Shown here piece after piece: positions 42,924 to 52,525 of a stretch of DNA of 64,000 nt. How positions within the stretch are numbered: position 1 is the first letter of the stretch; the number at the start of each line of letters is the position of its first letter. The stretch covers positions 38,845-102,844 of the forward strand of contig CAKXIK010000003.1 in NCBI GenBank assembly GCA_934875675.1. Reading direction: 5' to 3'. The notes below the pieces were generated by a model that had not been told where the DNA came from, ran no database searches, and saw only the letters and a program-made list of their open reading frames with translations. The position numbers and the translations under genes were made by a program. This stretch comes from an uncultured bacterium. Its GTDB lineage: Bacteria; Bacillota; Clostridia; Oscillospirales; Acutalibacteraceae.

Positions 42924-44138
42924 ATGCAGTCGATTCAAGTGCCGGAATATGTAACAAGAGTGCTTCGCCGTTTGCAGGAAAACGGTTTTGAGGCGTGGGT
43001 TGTAGGCGGCTGTGTGCGTGACAGTCTGCTTGGCCGAACGCCGCAGGACTGGGACGTGACAACCTCCGCGCTGCCGGAACAAACCAAGCGCTGCTTGATG
43101 GATTTTCATGTAATTGAAACCGGGATTGCGCACGGAACCGTGATGATCATATCAGAGGGAATGCCGGTGGAGGTCACAACCTATCGGATCGACGGAACGT
43201 ATTCTGATAGCCGTCATCCTGATTTTGTAACGTTTACCCCAAACCTGCATGAGGATTTAGCCAGACGGGATTTTACGGTCAATGCAATGGCTTATCAGGA
43301 AAACGTAGGTTTGCGGGACGATTTTGACGGGCAAGAAGATCTTGTGAAAAAAGTGATTCGCTGTGTAGGAAAACCCGAACAGCGGTTTGAAGAGGATGCA
43401 CTGCGTATTTTGCGTGCACTTCGTTTTGCGTCCGTGCTTGGTTTTTCTGTAGAAAACACCACCGCGGCGGCAGTACATGCGGGCAGTGCAAAGCTGAAAA
43501 AAATTGCTTCAGAACGTATTTTTGCAGAATGGAACAAGCTGCTTTGCGGAACCGGAGCACAACCGATTTTGCTTGCATTTCCCGATGTGTTGACAGTCTT
43601 TTTGGAAGAGCTTTCTCCGTTGTTTGCCGATGCAGCAGTATGGAACCTTGTTGTTGCGCGTGTCTGCAATGCTCCAGCAGAAAAAGCATTGCGCACAGCG
43701 CTGCTGTTCCGTGCCATTCCTGCAATGGATACCGTGGAGCAGCAAAGGCTTGCACAGCAGACATTGCGCAGATTACGGGCGGAGAGCCGGTTGATTTTGC
43801 GGGTTTGTGCTTTGATTGAAACGCAGCTTCCGGATCCCGTTACGCTGCCCGGGATGCGGCGAATGCTCGGTAAGAGCGGAGAAGAACTGCTTGCCACGCA
43901 AATTTTATTGCTGCGCGCAGAAAAAAACTCCGGCGCAGAAGCGGCGGAGCAGATGAAAAAAGAAATTCTGGCACGGGGAGATTGTGTTTGTCTGGCACAG
44001 CTGAATCTGACAGGACACGATTTACCCGGAGCGGGAAAACAGACCGGTGTGTTGCTGCAAGCAGCGCTTAATGCTGTTTTGGAAGATCGTGTGCCAAACA
44101 GCAGGAAGGATTTGCTGCAATTTTTGCATTGGGATTGA
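42924..44138 (+). CDS. cca: CCA tRNA nucleotidyltransferase
   Basis: A 404-residue class II CCA-adding enzyme. The N-terminal nucleotidyltransferase head has 'WVVGGCVRDSLLGRTPQDWD' with catalytic D-x-D, then 'ARRDFTVNAMA' and the 'EDALRILRALRFAS' motif; the helical neck, body and tail follow. It adds or repairs the 3' CCA of tRNAs. Length is normal. ATG 42924 follows AAGGAG. Confidence 0.95.
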   Translation: MQSIQVPEYVTRVLRRLQENGFEAWVVGGCVRDSLLGRTPQDWDVTTSALPEQTKRCLMDFHVIETGIAHGTVMIISEGMPVEVTTYRIDGTYSDSRHPDFVTFTPNLHEDLARRDFTVNAMAYQENVGLRDDFDGQEDLVKKVIRCVGKPEQRFEEDALRILRALRFASVLGFSVENTTAAAVHAGSAKLKKIASERIFAEWNKLLCGTGAQPILLAFPDVLTVFLEELSPLFADAAVWNLVVARVCNAPAEKALRTALLFRAIPAMDTVEQQRLAQQTLRRLRAESRLILRVCALIETQLPDPVTLPGMRRMLGKSGEELLATQILLLRAEKNSGAEAAEQMKKEILARGDCVCLAQLNLTGHDLPGAGKQTGVLLQAALNAVLEDRVPNSRKDLLQFLHWD

Positions 44139-44263
44139 CCGGTAGAAATAAAGCAATAAGTGACACCATAAAATTCAGAAATGACAAGACGTTCGTTTCT
44201 GCCTGTGATATGATACGGATAGATCAATAAAATGCTCGCAGTCTGAAAGGAATGATTATCACA

Positions 44264-45307
44264 ATGAAAAATCTTGTGGTTATTGGCTACGGCGGAATGG
44301 GCGGCTGGCATACTCAGCACGCACAAAACAGTGATGCTGTAAAGCTTTCCGGCATCTGGGATATTGATGAAAAACGCCGGCAGCTCGCAGAGAGCCGCGG
44401 CATTCATGCGTATTCTTCTCTGGAAGAGGTTCTTTCCGATCCCCAGGTGGATTTGGTGACAATCGCCGTACCGAATGATGTGCATCGAGAGCTGGCAGTG
44501 GCGGCTTTGCAGGCGGGCAAAAATGTGATTTCGGAAAAACCGGTCACGCTTTCCTGTGAAGATCTTTCTGCCATGTTTGCAGCGGCTGATGCCAGCGGCA
44601 AGCGGTTCACGGTGCATCAGAACCGCCGCTGGGATGTCGATTACCTTGCCATGCAGCAGCTTTGCAATAGCGGGGAACTGGGAGAGGTGTTCCGCATTGA
44701 ATCCCGCATTCACGGTTCCCGCGGAATCCCGAGTGATTGGCGGCGCGAAAAGGAACACGGCGGCGGAATGCTGTACGACTGGGGAGTACATCTGATTGAC
44801 CAGATGCTGTTGCTGTTCCCGGATGAAATCACACGCGTTTCCTGCGAGTTTACCCACATTACCGAGCAGCTTGTGGACGATGGCTTTCGTTTGGAACTCA
44901 CCTTTGCAGGAGGAAAAACGGGATATGTGGAGGTTGGAACGTATAACTTCATTGAATTGCCGCGTTTTTATCTGCAGGCGAAAAAAGGCAGCGCCCGCAT
45001 TCACGACTGGCGCGAGCCGTGTGAAGCAGTGCGCTGCAATCATTGGCACGAAAGCGAAGTGCTGCCGGTTCAAACGGCTGCTGGCTTGACCAAGACGATG
45101 GCGCCGCGAGACAGTGTGACAACAGATCGTTACGAGCTGCCGATTCCGCATTCCGATGTGCATGATTTTTACCGCAATTTCTGCCGCGCAATCGACGGAA
45201 AAGAAGAGCAGATTGTTACACACACACAAATGATGCGTGTGATGCGCGTCATTGAAGCAGCATTTGCTTCTGATGCACAGGGACAGGCGATTTCGGTTTC
45301 GATCTGA
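44264..45307 (+). CDS. Gfo/Idh/MocA-family oxidoreductase
   Basis: A 347-residue NAD(P)-dependent dehydrogenase of the glucose-fructose oxidoreductase/inositol dehydrogenase family. The Rossmann start 'VVIGYGGMGGWH' holds the GxGxxG turn, and EKP (91-93) is the family motif. The substrate, likely a sugar or cyclitol, is not evident. It is followed convergently by an AraC regulator and then by a sugar isomerase, suggesting a carbohydrate locus. ATG 44264 follows GAAAGGAATG. Confidence 0.92.
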   Translation: MKNLVVIGYGGMGGWHTQHAQNSDAVKLSGIWDIDEKRRQLAESRGIHAYSSLEEVLSDPQVDLVTIAVPNDVHRELAVAALQAGKNVISEKPVTLSCEDLSAMFAAADASGKRFTVHQNRRWDVDYLAMQQLCNSGELGEVFRIESRIHGSRGIPSDWRREKEHGGGMLYDWGVHLIDQMLLLFPDEITRVSCEFTHITEQLVDDGFRLELTFAGGKTGYVEVGTYNFIELPRFYLQAKKGSARIHDWREPCEAVRCNHWHESEVLPVQTAAGLTKTMAPRDSVTTDRYELPIPHSDVHDFYRNFCRAIDGKEEQIVTHTQMMRVMRVIEAAFASDAQGQAISVSI

Positions 45308-45308
45308 A

Positions 45309-46118
45309 TCAGCGGGATTCCCTCCGCTTTTTGTAAACAGACGGCGTACAATTATAATTCTTTTTGAATGCGCGGTAAAAGGTGCGCAGGCTTTCAAAAC
45401 CGGAACGCATTGCAATTTCTGTCATCGAAAGCTCGGTTTCGGCCAAAAGACCGGAAGCGCACCGTGCGCGCAGAGAATTGACATAGTCTGTCAGCGTGCA
45501 GCCAAAGTAAGAGTTAAACAGGTGTGAAAAGCTGTACTTACTGTAGCCGAATGTGGTTGAAATGGTTTCCAGGGAAAGCGGCTGGGTGTAATGCTCTTCG
45601 ATGTATGCCAGAATATCCTTGAAAAAGAAATCGGTTTTGTCGTTGCCGGTTTCAGTTAATCCCACTTTTTCCATCAGCAGACCGATGACGACATAGGCAT
45701 ACCCTTTGCTGACGCAGGTGTTGAGAGGGCCGTCTTTTTTCAGGCGAATCAACATTTTCATGCAGTGAAGAATTTCGCTGCAGACCTCAGCGTCCCGAAC
45801 GACCGTTTCCCGAAAGATTTTTCCGCTCATCCGTCCGCTTGCAGCTCCAATCAGCTCAGGGGGAATAATCATCACAATGGTTTTGTTGCGTTGTTTTGGT
45901 TCCGGCAGAGTGGCGTGTGTGCAGTAGCTGGAAAAAATGACGAGCTCGTCCTTTTTTGCAGTGACGCTTTTGCCATTGATGATGGTTTTGAATTCGCCGT
46001 CCAGTACATAGGTGAGTTCAATGCTGCTGTGAAAATGCGGGTTGCAAATATTATGCAGCGTGGGCCAAATCGCAAGACTTGTCATATTGTCGCGCTGCGC
46101 TTCATAGGAGCCGTTCAA
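45309..46118 (-). CDS. AraC-family regulator with cupin sensor
   Basis: A 269-residue regulator: an N-terminal cupin-type sensor (about 20-150; 'HFHSSIELTYVLDGEFKTII') and a C-terminal AraC DNA-binding domain (about 165-265; 'ETISTTFGYSKYSFSHLF' and 'SMTEIAMRSGFESLRTFYRA'). It is divergent from the isomerase at 46431 and ends one base after the oxidoreductase, so it probably controls one or both. Confidence 0.92.
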   Translation of the reverse strand: MNGSYEAQRDNMTSLAIWPTLHNICNPHFHSSIELTYVLDGEFKTIINGKSVTAKKDELVIFSSYCTHATLPEPKQRNKTIVMIIPPELIGAASGRMSGKIFRETVVRDAEVCSEILHCMKMLIRLKKDGPLNTCVSKGYAYVVIGLLMEKVGLTETGNDKTDFFFKDILAYIEEHYTQPLSLETISTTFGYSKYSFSHLFNSYFGCTLTDYVNSLRARCASGLLAETELSMTEIAMRSGFESLRTFYRAFKKNYNCTPSVYKKRRESR

Positions 46119-46430
46119 ATCATCACATCCCTGTTGTAATCACAATTTCGCAAAAAACGATCGATAAAAATGGATTAATAGGTGTGCGAAAGAAAGATTT
46201 CCGTTGGAGTGTTGTGCCATTTTTCATGCAAGACCCGCATAAATGTGGCATAAAATTTAAGTGCGATTTTGTCGTTCGTTTTCTTTCCATTATAACGGAT
46301 TATAAAAAAAATGCAATTCAAAAGCAGCTTAAATTCATTTTCTTCTACCGGAAACGGAGAATGAAAAAACCGGAAATGTTAATTTTGACGGGGATTCCCG
46401 TCTGTCAAATTTAAAAAAGGAGTGTTTGAA
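46119..46430. promoter_or_regulatory. Divergent promoter region of the AraC regulator and isomerase
   Basis: A rightward promoter candidate is TTGTCG (46269-46274), 16-base spacer, TATAAC (46291-46296). Just before the isomerase ribosome site an inverted repeat, TTTGAC (46384-46389) and GTCAAA (46404-46409) with GGG/CCC inside, could be an operator or an RNA hairpin. No gene is supported here. Confidence 0.5.
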
Positions 46431-47396
46431 ATGAAACTGGGTGTTATGACTGTTATTCTCGGTGATCTTTCCCTGGAGGAAACCTTGAAATACCTCAAAG
46501 GACTTGGGGTACAGGCAGTGGAAATCGGCTGTGGAGGTTCCCCCGGAACCGCGCACTGCGATGCGGTCAAGTTTATGAAGGATCCTGCTCTGATCGATAA
46601 ATTTACGGAGACTATCAAAAAATATGATATGCAGATTTCCTGCCTTTCCGTTCACGGAAATGCGGTGCATCCAAATCCAGAAATTGCGAAATGGGATCAT
46701 GAGCAGTTTGAAGCGGCCGTAATGCTTGCAGAAAAAATCGGTGTGGACCGTGTGACCACTTTCTCAGGTTGCCCCGGTGATCATGAGGGCGCAAAATATC
46801 CAAACTGGGTCACCTGTGCATGGCCGACGGATTATCAGGAAGTTCTGGACTGGCAGTGGGAAGAGAAACTGATTCCCTATTGGCAGAAGGAAGCAAAATT
46901 TGCAGCTGACCACGGTGTCAAGGTCTGCTTTGAAATGCATCCCGGTTTCTGTGTTTATAACCCCGCTACCATGCTCAAAATCCGCAAATATGCCGGTGAC
47001 AACATTGGGGCAAACTTTGACCCGTCTCATCTGTTTTGGCAGGGAATCGATCCGGTTGCCGCAATCCGCGAGCTGAAGGGTGCAATTTTCCATTTTCATG
47101 CCAAGGATACCTATATTGATCCATATAAATCTGCAATTAACGGCGTACTGGATACGACGCGGTTCGACAAGATGGATGACCGCAACTGGGTATTCCGCAC
47201 GGTTGGCTATGGCCATGGAGAGGATACCTGGCGCGCTATCTGCAGTGAGCTGCGCAATACCGGCTATGATTATGTCATGTCCATTGAGCACGAAGACGGC
47301 CTGATGACGCCGAAGGAAGGCCTGGAGAAGGCAATCGCGTTCCTCAAACGCGTGATGATCTTTGAAAGCCAGAACGGAAACATGTATTGGGCATAA
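46431..47396 (+). CDS. Sugar phosphate isomerase/epimerase family protein
   Basis: A 321-residue xylose-isomerase-like TIM-barrel protein. Metal and catalytic residues appear at 'CFEMHPGFC' (Glu), 'NFDPSHLFWQG' (Asp, His), 'FHFHAKDT' (His) and 'SIEHEDG' (Glu). The substrate is unknown, but inosose- or sugar-isomerase activity fits the nearby Gfo/Idh dehydrogenase. ATG 46431 follows AAAAAAGGAG. Confidence 0.9.
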   Translation: MKLGVMTVILGDLSLEETLKYLKGLGVQAVEIGCGGSPGTAHCDAVKFMKDPALIDKFTETIKKYDMQISCLSVHGNAVHPNPEIAKWDHEQFEAAVMLAEKIGVDRVTTFSGCPGDHEGAKYPNWVTCAWPTDYQEVLDWQWEEKLIPYWQKEAKFAADHGVKVCFEMHPGFCVYNPATMLKIRKYAGDNIGANFDPSHLFWQGIDPVAAIRELKGAIFHFHAKDTYIDPYKSAINGVLDTTRFDKMDDRNWVFRTVGYGHGEDTWRAICSELRNTGYDYVMSIEHEDGLMTPKEGLEKAIAFLKRVMIFESQNGNMYWA

Positions 47397-47422
47397 ATTT
47401 TTATTTCGCTTGATCATTTGCA

Positions 47423-47473
47423 AAATACCGGAGGAAATCAGCAGATAGGTGCTGAGTTTCTCCGGTATTTTTT
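47423..47473 (+). terminator. Terminator of the isomerase gene
   Basis: AATACCGGAG...AAA...CAGCA pairs with TGCTGAGTTTCTCCGGTATT and is followed by TTTTTT. Confidence 0.87.
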
Positions 47474-47610
47474 GCTTTGATGAGGTAAAAAAACAATATA
47501 AACAAAAGTATTGAACTTGAGTTGCAAAAATCAGTAAAACATGGTAATCTTTAATTGAAACAATGCAATTTTTTCGCTTCCTCAGATTTTGTTGCAAAGG
47601 ATGGATGATG

Positions 47611-48561
47611 ATGAAGGCAAAATGGATTCTGGTTTTGATTCTTGTGACTGCATTCCTGTTTTCCGGTTGTTCCAAGTCGAGCAGTCAGGCAGCCGGTCCA
47701 ACCAAAAACAATGCCGAAATGAGCCTCCAGGACAGTCAGCTTAGTGTTGAAGGGGAAAATTCAAATCGCAAGATGATTGTCAGTGTAACATTTCAAGTTG
47801 AAACAACAGATTTCAGCAACGCGGCGGAGGCATTGAATCAGGAGGTCAGCAGCAGTGGCGGTTATTTAGAATCGTTGCAGCAGCGCGGCAGCACAGAGTC
47901 CAATGGTTCCGGAACTTATGTTCTGCGCATCCCTGTGACTGAAATTAATACATTTGCGGATGCACTCAAGCAAATCGGAACGATTACCAACCGATCTCAG
48001 AGTACAGAGGACATTACCGATCAGTATTATGATGTGGATTCACGTTTGAAGGCGAAGAAAACGCAAAGAGATCGGATTCTGGCCTTGATGGAAAAGGCAG
48101 AGGCTCTTTCGGACTTGCTGCAATTGGAACAAGAGCTTGCTGGAATTCAAACGGAGATTGACCAACTGACCGGGCAGCAGCAAAGGTATGATAATCAGGT
48201 GGAGTATGCAACCATTACGGTGGAACTTTGGCAAACCGTGTTAACTGAAAGCAGTAATACACCCTTTGCACCACAGGTTGCGAAGGCATTCCGGGATTCC
48301 TTTGCAGTTGCGTTCAAAATTGTTCAGGGAATCGGAATTGCGTTGATCTGGATTTTGCCGTATCTGCTGACCGCTGGGGTGGTTTTGGTAATTGTTCTTT
48401 TTGCAACAAGAAAGAAACGCCGTGCTCGTAAGGCAGAAAAAGCTCCTCGGCCATATCAACCCATGGTTCAGCCGCCGGTTTCACCGGTCATGCAGCCAAA
48501 ACCTCCTGTTTCTGCACAAGAAAAGGCGCAGCAAGATGATAGCAATTTGCCGAAAGCATAA
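47611..48561 (+). CDS. DUF4349 lipoprotein
   Basis: A 316-residue lipoprotein. A short signal ends at the lipobox 'FLFSGC'; the DUF4349 domain follows ('MIVSVTFQVETTDFSNAAEA', 'YDVDSRLKAKKTQRDRILAL', a coiled coil 'EKAEALSDLLQLEQELAGIQ'), then a C-terminal membrane segment 'VVLVIVLFATRKKRR' and a Pro-rich tail. Function unknown. ATG 47611 is the best of three tandem ATGs behind AAAGGA. Confidence 0.85.
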   Translation: MKAKWILVLILVTAFLFSGCSKSSSQAAGPTKNNAEMSLQDSQLSVEGENSNRKMIVSVTFQVETTDFSNAAEALNQEVSSSGGYLESLQQRGSTESNGSGTYVLRIPVTEINTFADALKQIGTITNRSQSTEDITDQYYDVDSRLKAKKTQRDRILALMEKAEALSDLLQLEQELAGIQTEIDQLTGQQQRYDNQVEYATITVELWQTVLTESSNTPFAPQVAKAFRDSFAVAFKIVQGIGIALIWILPYLLTAGVVLVIVLFATRKKRRARKAEKAPRPYQPMVQPPVSPVMQPKPPVSAQEKAQQDDSNLPKA

Positions 48562-48654
48562 TGCCCATTTTTTGAATTAGATTTTTATCCTTCATGTGGT
48601 AAAATGATTCAATCTTAACTCGGACGCAGTATCATAAAAATTCATATGCTCAAT

Positions 48655-48690
48655 AAAAAACTGCAGATACGCTGTTATCTGCAGTTTTTT
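48655..48690. terminator. Terminator
   Basis: AAAAAACTGCAGATA pairs with TATCTGCAGTTTTTT around a CGCTGT loop. It ends the DUF4349 transcript and could work on both strands. Confidence 0.85.
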
Positions 48691-48755
48691 GAATTTTAGA
48701 ATATTTAATAAGGCAAATTATTGCAGAATACTTATTGAAAAACAATAAAAAATAC

Positions 48756-48784
48756 TTGATTTTCAATATTAATTGACATATAAT
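48756..48784 (+). promoter_or_regulatory. Promoter of the 48814 membrane protein
   Basis: TTGATT (48756-48761), 17-base spacer, TATAAT (48779-48784). Confidence 0.65.
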
Positions 48785-48813
48785 ACAAGTTAAAAGGATT
48801 GGAGGAAGCACAA

Positions 48814-49539
48814 ATGAGAAATCACAAAACCATGCTGAGGGTGCTGACCGTATTTTCTTTTGTTGGGTTCTGCGTCTTTGCCGCACTGTATGAGTGGTCT
48901 GCAAGTGACCCCAGACAGTGGAAATGCCTTCCGTTTGCAATTCCGTTTTTGTGCTTTCTTACGTTGACGATTCGTTCGCGCCGGCATGTAATCCACATAA
49001 AAAGCATCTGCGCTGCTGCGGTTTTGTTTGCGGTATCTGTTGGCGCTGCGGTATTTTTTCTTCCAAACGAATATCTTGCCGAGACACGAAATCCCTTGAC
49101 ATATCATCGCCTTCTGCGGCGCAGCGGATATCCGGATAGTGTGCTGACGGAGCAGTTTCCGCCTCAGATTCCCGGCGATGCAGACGGTACTGATTTTTAC
49201 TATGCAGCACCATTTTTGATGGGAGGAGAAATGATGTCACTGCGCTGCCGGATGAATGACATAGAACTGAGCGAGCTGGAAGAGCGATATGGACGGATGT
49301 CTGTTTGGTCCGGAACACAATCAACCGTATGGGAAGATGAAAAATTGCCGGTGGGATGGATTCAGTTTCCCTTTGAAGAGGGTGTATCCTTTTCCAATGA
49401 TTTTACATTCTATTTGTTTTTCTGTCGTCCGTCATCCGATCAAAGCAATGAGGAGTTCAGATGGAATCACGGTGCATATAGTCTGGCCGCGGTAAGCCAC
49501 AAACAGGATACTATTATTTGGCAATATGAGCAGTGGTAA
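48814..49539 (+). CDS. Membrane protein of unknown function
   Basis: A 241-residue protein with three N-terminal membrane segments ('LRVLTVFSFVGFCVFAALYE', 'CLPFAIPFLCFLTLTI', 'AAAVLFAVSVGAAVFFL') and then an extracytoplasmic domain of about 150 residues with 'LEERYGRMSVWSG'. No family recognised. ATG 48814 follows GGAGGAA. It is convergent with the serine hydrolase. Confidence 0.65.
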   Translation: MRNHKTMLRVLTVFSFVGFCVFAALYEWSASDPRQWKCLPFAIPFLCFLTLTIRSRRHVIHIKSICAAAVLFAVSVGAAVFFLPNEYLAETRNPLTYHRLLRRSGYPDSVLTEQFPPQIPGDADGTDFYYAAPFLMGGEMMSLRCRMNDIELSELEERYGRMSVWSGTQSTVWEDEKLPVGWIQFPFEEGVSFSNDFTFYLFFCRPSSDQSNEEFRWNHGAYSLAAVSHKQDTIIWQYEQW

Positions 49540-49555
49540 CGATAGCATTCCACGT

Positions 49556-50572
49556 TCAAATGGACTCTGATCCGTTCAGTTGCTGAACAATATTGCGCAT
49601 TATTTTCCAGACATTGTCGCCATAGTTGCTGACAAGAACGGCAGTGGTATCCGTTTTGCGGTCGAGCAGCGAAACAAAGCTGACCCCGGGGTCGCAGCCT
49701 TGAAAATAAGGAAAATAACTGCCGTCTGTTCGTGGAAACATCCAGACACCATACCCGTATTTTCCGTCTTCATTTTCATCGTCGCCACTGTGGATGCGCA
49801 ACATATTTTCTGTCATAGCCTTGGAAAGCAGACGGTAATTTTTTAGCGAGTCCCAAAAATTAAGAATATCCTCCACCGTGGTAAACGCGCCGCCTGCGCC
49901 GGTTCCTTTGGCATCTACACTGAAAATATTGGTGCGCCAGCGCCCGTCTTGATCAAAAATATAGTTGTTGGCGCAGTGTGCCGGAAGACGGTCCAGTTCA
50001 TAATAGCCGGTGCAGCACATCTCGGCGGGAGCAAACACCAGTTCGTTCAGAACCTCATCAAATTCCTGATTGGTGATCTGTTCCAGAATCATTGCCAGCA
50101 GCACATAGCCTGTGTTATTGTATTGAAATTTACTTCCCTTGGAATAGAGCATGGGTTTGGTGAGAAAGAGCGGCAGTAAATCCGAATTTTTGCGAATACG
50201 GTAATTGGGAAAATCGATCCATAATTCTTCGTACTCATCCATGATACTCTCATCAAAATAATCGGGCACCCCCGAAGTGTGTGTCAGCAGCTGACGCACC
50301 GTCACTCCCGGGTCAATTTGGTGCCAATCGAGCGCAAGTAATGTGCATAGGGTGTCCTCAAAATGCAGTTTTCCCCGTTCGATCAGATTGAGAACTGCCA
50401 CTGCCACAAAAGCTTTTCCGGCAGATGCGGTGGCAAATCTGGTTTGCATCGTGTTGGGAATATTGTTTGCAAGATCAGATAGGCCAGATGCTTTTTCCAA
50501 CACGGCGGTTCCATTTTGAGTAATGCAGGCGCATCCCCGAAAACCAGACGGGATGACAGAAGAAAAATCCAT
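49556..50572 (-). CDS. Serine hydrolase, class C beta-lactamase family
   Basis: A 338-residue protein of the beta-lactamase/DD-peptidase-like hydrolase family. The active-site SxxK is S50-A-G-K53 and the second motif is Y151-N-N153. No signal peptide is visible, so it is likely cytoplasmic and probably an esterase- or peptidase-like enzyme rather than a beta-lactamase. It sits alone between the membrane protein and the amylase. Confidence 0.85.
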   Translation of the reverse strand: MDFSSVIPSGFRGCACITQNGTAVLEKASGLSDLANNIPNTMQTRFATASAGKAFVAVAVLNLIERGKLHFEDTLCTLLALDWHQIDPGVTVRQLLTHTSGVPDYFDESIMDEYEELWIDFPNYRIRKNSDLLPLFLTKPMLYSKGSKFQYNNTGYVLLAMILEQITNQEFDEVLNELVFAPAEMCCTGYYELDRLPAHCANNYIFDQDGRWRTNIFSVDAKGTGAGGAFTTVEDILNFWDSLKNYRLLSKAMTENMLRIHSGDDENEDGKYGYGVWMFPRTDGSYFPYFQGCDPGVSFVSLLDRKTDTTAVLVSNYGDNVWKIMRNIVQQLNGSESI

Positions 50573-50619
50573 TCAAAACGTTCCTTTCCATCCATCAGAA
50601 AAAAGCAATCTAATGTGGT

Positions 50620-52476
50620 TTATTTTTCGGAGCACCCTAAAATAGTGATGCTTTCCGGTGCAAGGAGCAAAGCTCCGTTTTGGGGTGCAGCTCCGCAAAG
50701 AGAGCGGGCGGAGTGCCATTCTGCAGGAAGAGGCAGCAATTCTTCCGTCTGGCTGCGGTTGCAGGCAAGCAAGAGTGCGCAGCGCGCATCCTTGCGGATA
50801 AAGGAAAGCAATCCGCCGTGTGATTCCAGCGGAAGAAACCTTCCTTGCGCAAGGCAGCTGTTTTCCTTGCGGAGTCGCCCTAAAAAGCGGTACCATGCAA
50901 GCAACTCCTGGTTTTCATTTCCCCAAGGATAGCAGCCGCGGTTGAATGGGTCGGCATAACCCTGCATCCCGGCTTCATCACCATAATAAATACTCGGAAC
51001 GCCGGGCAACAAAAATTGAATCGCCGCAGCGAGCTTCATCCGAGCAATTCCACGGGCGTATTGTTCGGGGGAAAGCTGCTGTCCTGACTGCCATTCGCGC
51101 CCTCTGCCGCGGCTGGGTTCTCCCGCAAGAACCGTCAGCGCACGTTCGGTGTCATGTGTGCCGATATGATTCATCAGCAGGCGAACCACCTGAGGCGGGT
51201 AATTTTCAAGGATCGTACAAACGGTTTCAATCAGTGCGGCGCTGTCGCCACCGCATAAAAAATTGAAAATTGCGCTGCGGAACGGATAATTCATCACGCT
51301 GTCAAGCTGTCCGCCAAGCAGATAACGACGGCGGTGACCGTAGCTTTCCTTGTTGGACGCATCCTCCCAAACCTCACCAAGCAGAAACCCCTCGGGATCC
51401 TGCTGACGAATCCGGTTGTGGAGGGCATCAATTAACGTATCAGGAAGCTCGTCGACCACATCAAGCCGCCAACCCGAAGCTCCAAGCGCCATCCATTTTT
51501 GTGCAATGCCGTTTTCGCCCGCAATATATTGGTGAAAGCTTGCCGAGTCGTGGCGAATGGCGGGCAGTGTTTCAAACCCCCACCAAGAATCGTAAAGCTC
51601 CGGCCATCGGATAAACCGGTACCATTCATAAAAGGGGGAAGTGCGGTCATGATATGCACCGCCCGAACCATAGCGTCCTTCCCGGTTAAAATAGCGGCTG
51701 TCGCTGCCAGTATGATTAAAAACGCCATCGAGTAAAACACGCATACCGTGTGCCTTGGCTTCCCGACAAAGGCGAGCAAAATCCTGCTCAGTTCCAAGCA
51801 ACGGGTCAATGCTTTCGTAATCTGCAGTATCATACCGATGATTGGAATGTGCTTCAAAAATCGGATTCAGATAGAGGCAGGTGATACCAAGCGATTGCAG
51901 ATAGTCCAGCTTTTGGGTAATACCGCGCAAATCGCCGCAAAAGAAATCGGTATTTGTAATTTTTCCCTCGTGATTGGGTCGCCATTCCGGTTGATTGCCC
52001 CAATCGCTCCGCAAGGTTCTTCCTGCTGGAATTTCACGGCTTTGTTCTCCGGAAAAAAAGAAACGGTCGGGGAAAATTTGATAGATGATGCCGCCCGCAA
52101 GCCAATCCGGTGTTTTCAGTGCAGGGTCGTAAACCGTGAGCTGAAATGGCAGTTCACTGTCCAAAATTCCGTATCCGTTCCTGCCGCGTCCGATTTTTCG
52201 TGTTCCGCACCAAGTGGTGAGCAGAAAAGAATACCAATAAATTCCTGTCTGTTTCGGTGCGCAGTCGCACTCCCACCATTCGTAATCGTCGCCCTCCATT
52301 CCGCACCAGAACATCGAATAGTTTTGGCTGTGTCCGTTATCACAGTGCAACAGGAACACCGAAGCACTGCAACCCAAAGAACGCGGCAGGCAAATGCGCA
52401 GGTGCAGGTTGCTTTTTGCCGGCAAAGCACCGGTTGGGCAGCGGAAGGATTCATTGCGGGAACAAAACAAGCACAT
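50620..52476 (-). CDS. Alpha-amylase family glycosidase (GH13)
   Basis: A 618-residue intracellular GH13 enzyme with an N-terminal beta-sandwich domain, then the TIM barrel: 'GVFNHTGSDS' (conserved region I/II), 'GWRLDVVDELPD' (nucleophile Asp), 'FLLGEVWEDAS' (acid/base Glu) and 'NHIGTHDTERAL' (third Asp), and a small C-terminal domain. It probably cuts maltodextrins or branched glucans. It follows glgP by about 50 bases, so both work on stored glucan. ATG 52476 is downstream of AAAGGAG. Confidence 0.92.
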   Translation of the reverse strand: MCLFCSRNESFRCPTGALPAKSNLHLRICLPRSLGCSASVFLLHCDNGHSQNYSMFWCGMEGDDYEWWECDCAPKQTGIYWYSFLLTTWCGTRKIGRGRNGYGILDSELPFQLTVYDPALKTPDWLAGGIIYQIFPDRFFFSGEQSREIPAGRTLRSDWGNQPEWRPNHEGKITNTDFFCGDLRGITQKLDYLQSLGITCLYLNPIFEAHSNHRYDTADYESIDPLLGTEQDFARLCREAKAHGMRVLLDGVFNHTGSDSRYFNREGRYGSGGAYHDRTSPFYEWYRFIRWPELYDSWWGFETLPAIRHDSASFHQYIAGENGIAQKWMALGASGWRLDVVDELPDTLIDALHNRIRQQDPEGFLLGEVWEDASNKESYGHRRRYLLGGQLDSVMNYPFRSAIFNFLCGGDSAALIETVCTILENYPPQVVRLLMNHIGTHDTERALTVLAGEPSRGRGREWQSGQQLSPEQYARGIARMKLAAAIQFLLPGVPSIYYGDEAGMQGYADPFNRGCYPWGNENQELLAWYRFLGRLRKENSCLAQGRFLPLESHGGLLSFIRKDARCALLLACNRSQTEELLPLPAEWHSARSLCGAAPQNGALLLAPESITILGCSEK

Positions 52477-52525
52477 GAAAACACAAAGCTCCTTTTGCAG
52501 AATTTTGAACAGACGAAACAGAAGC

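Noticed and set aside
43295..45415. A 706-codon open frame on the minus strand opposite cca and the oxidoreductase
   Set aside because: It is a codon-bias shadow of two well-supported genes, has no ribosome site, and its protein is rich in His, Cys and Arg in an unlikely way.
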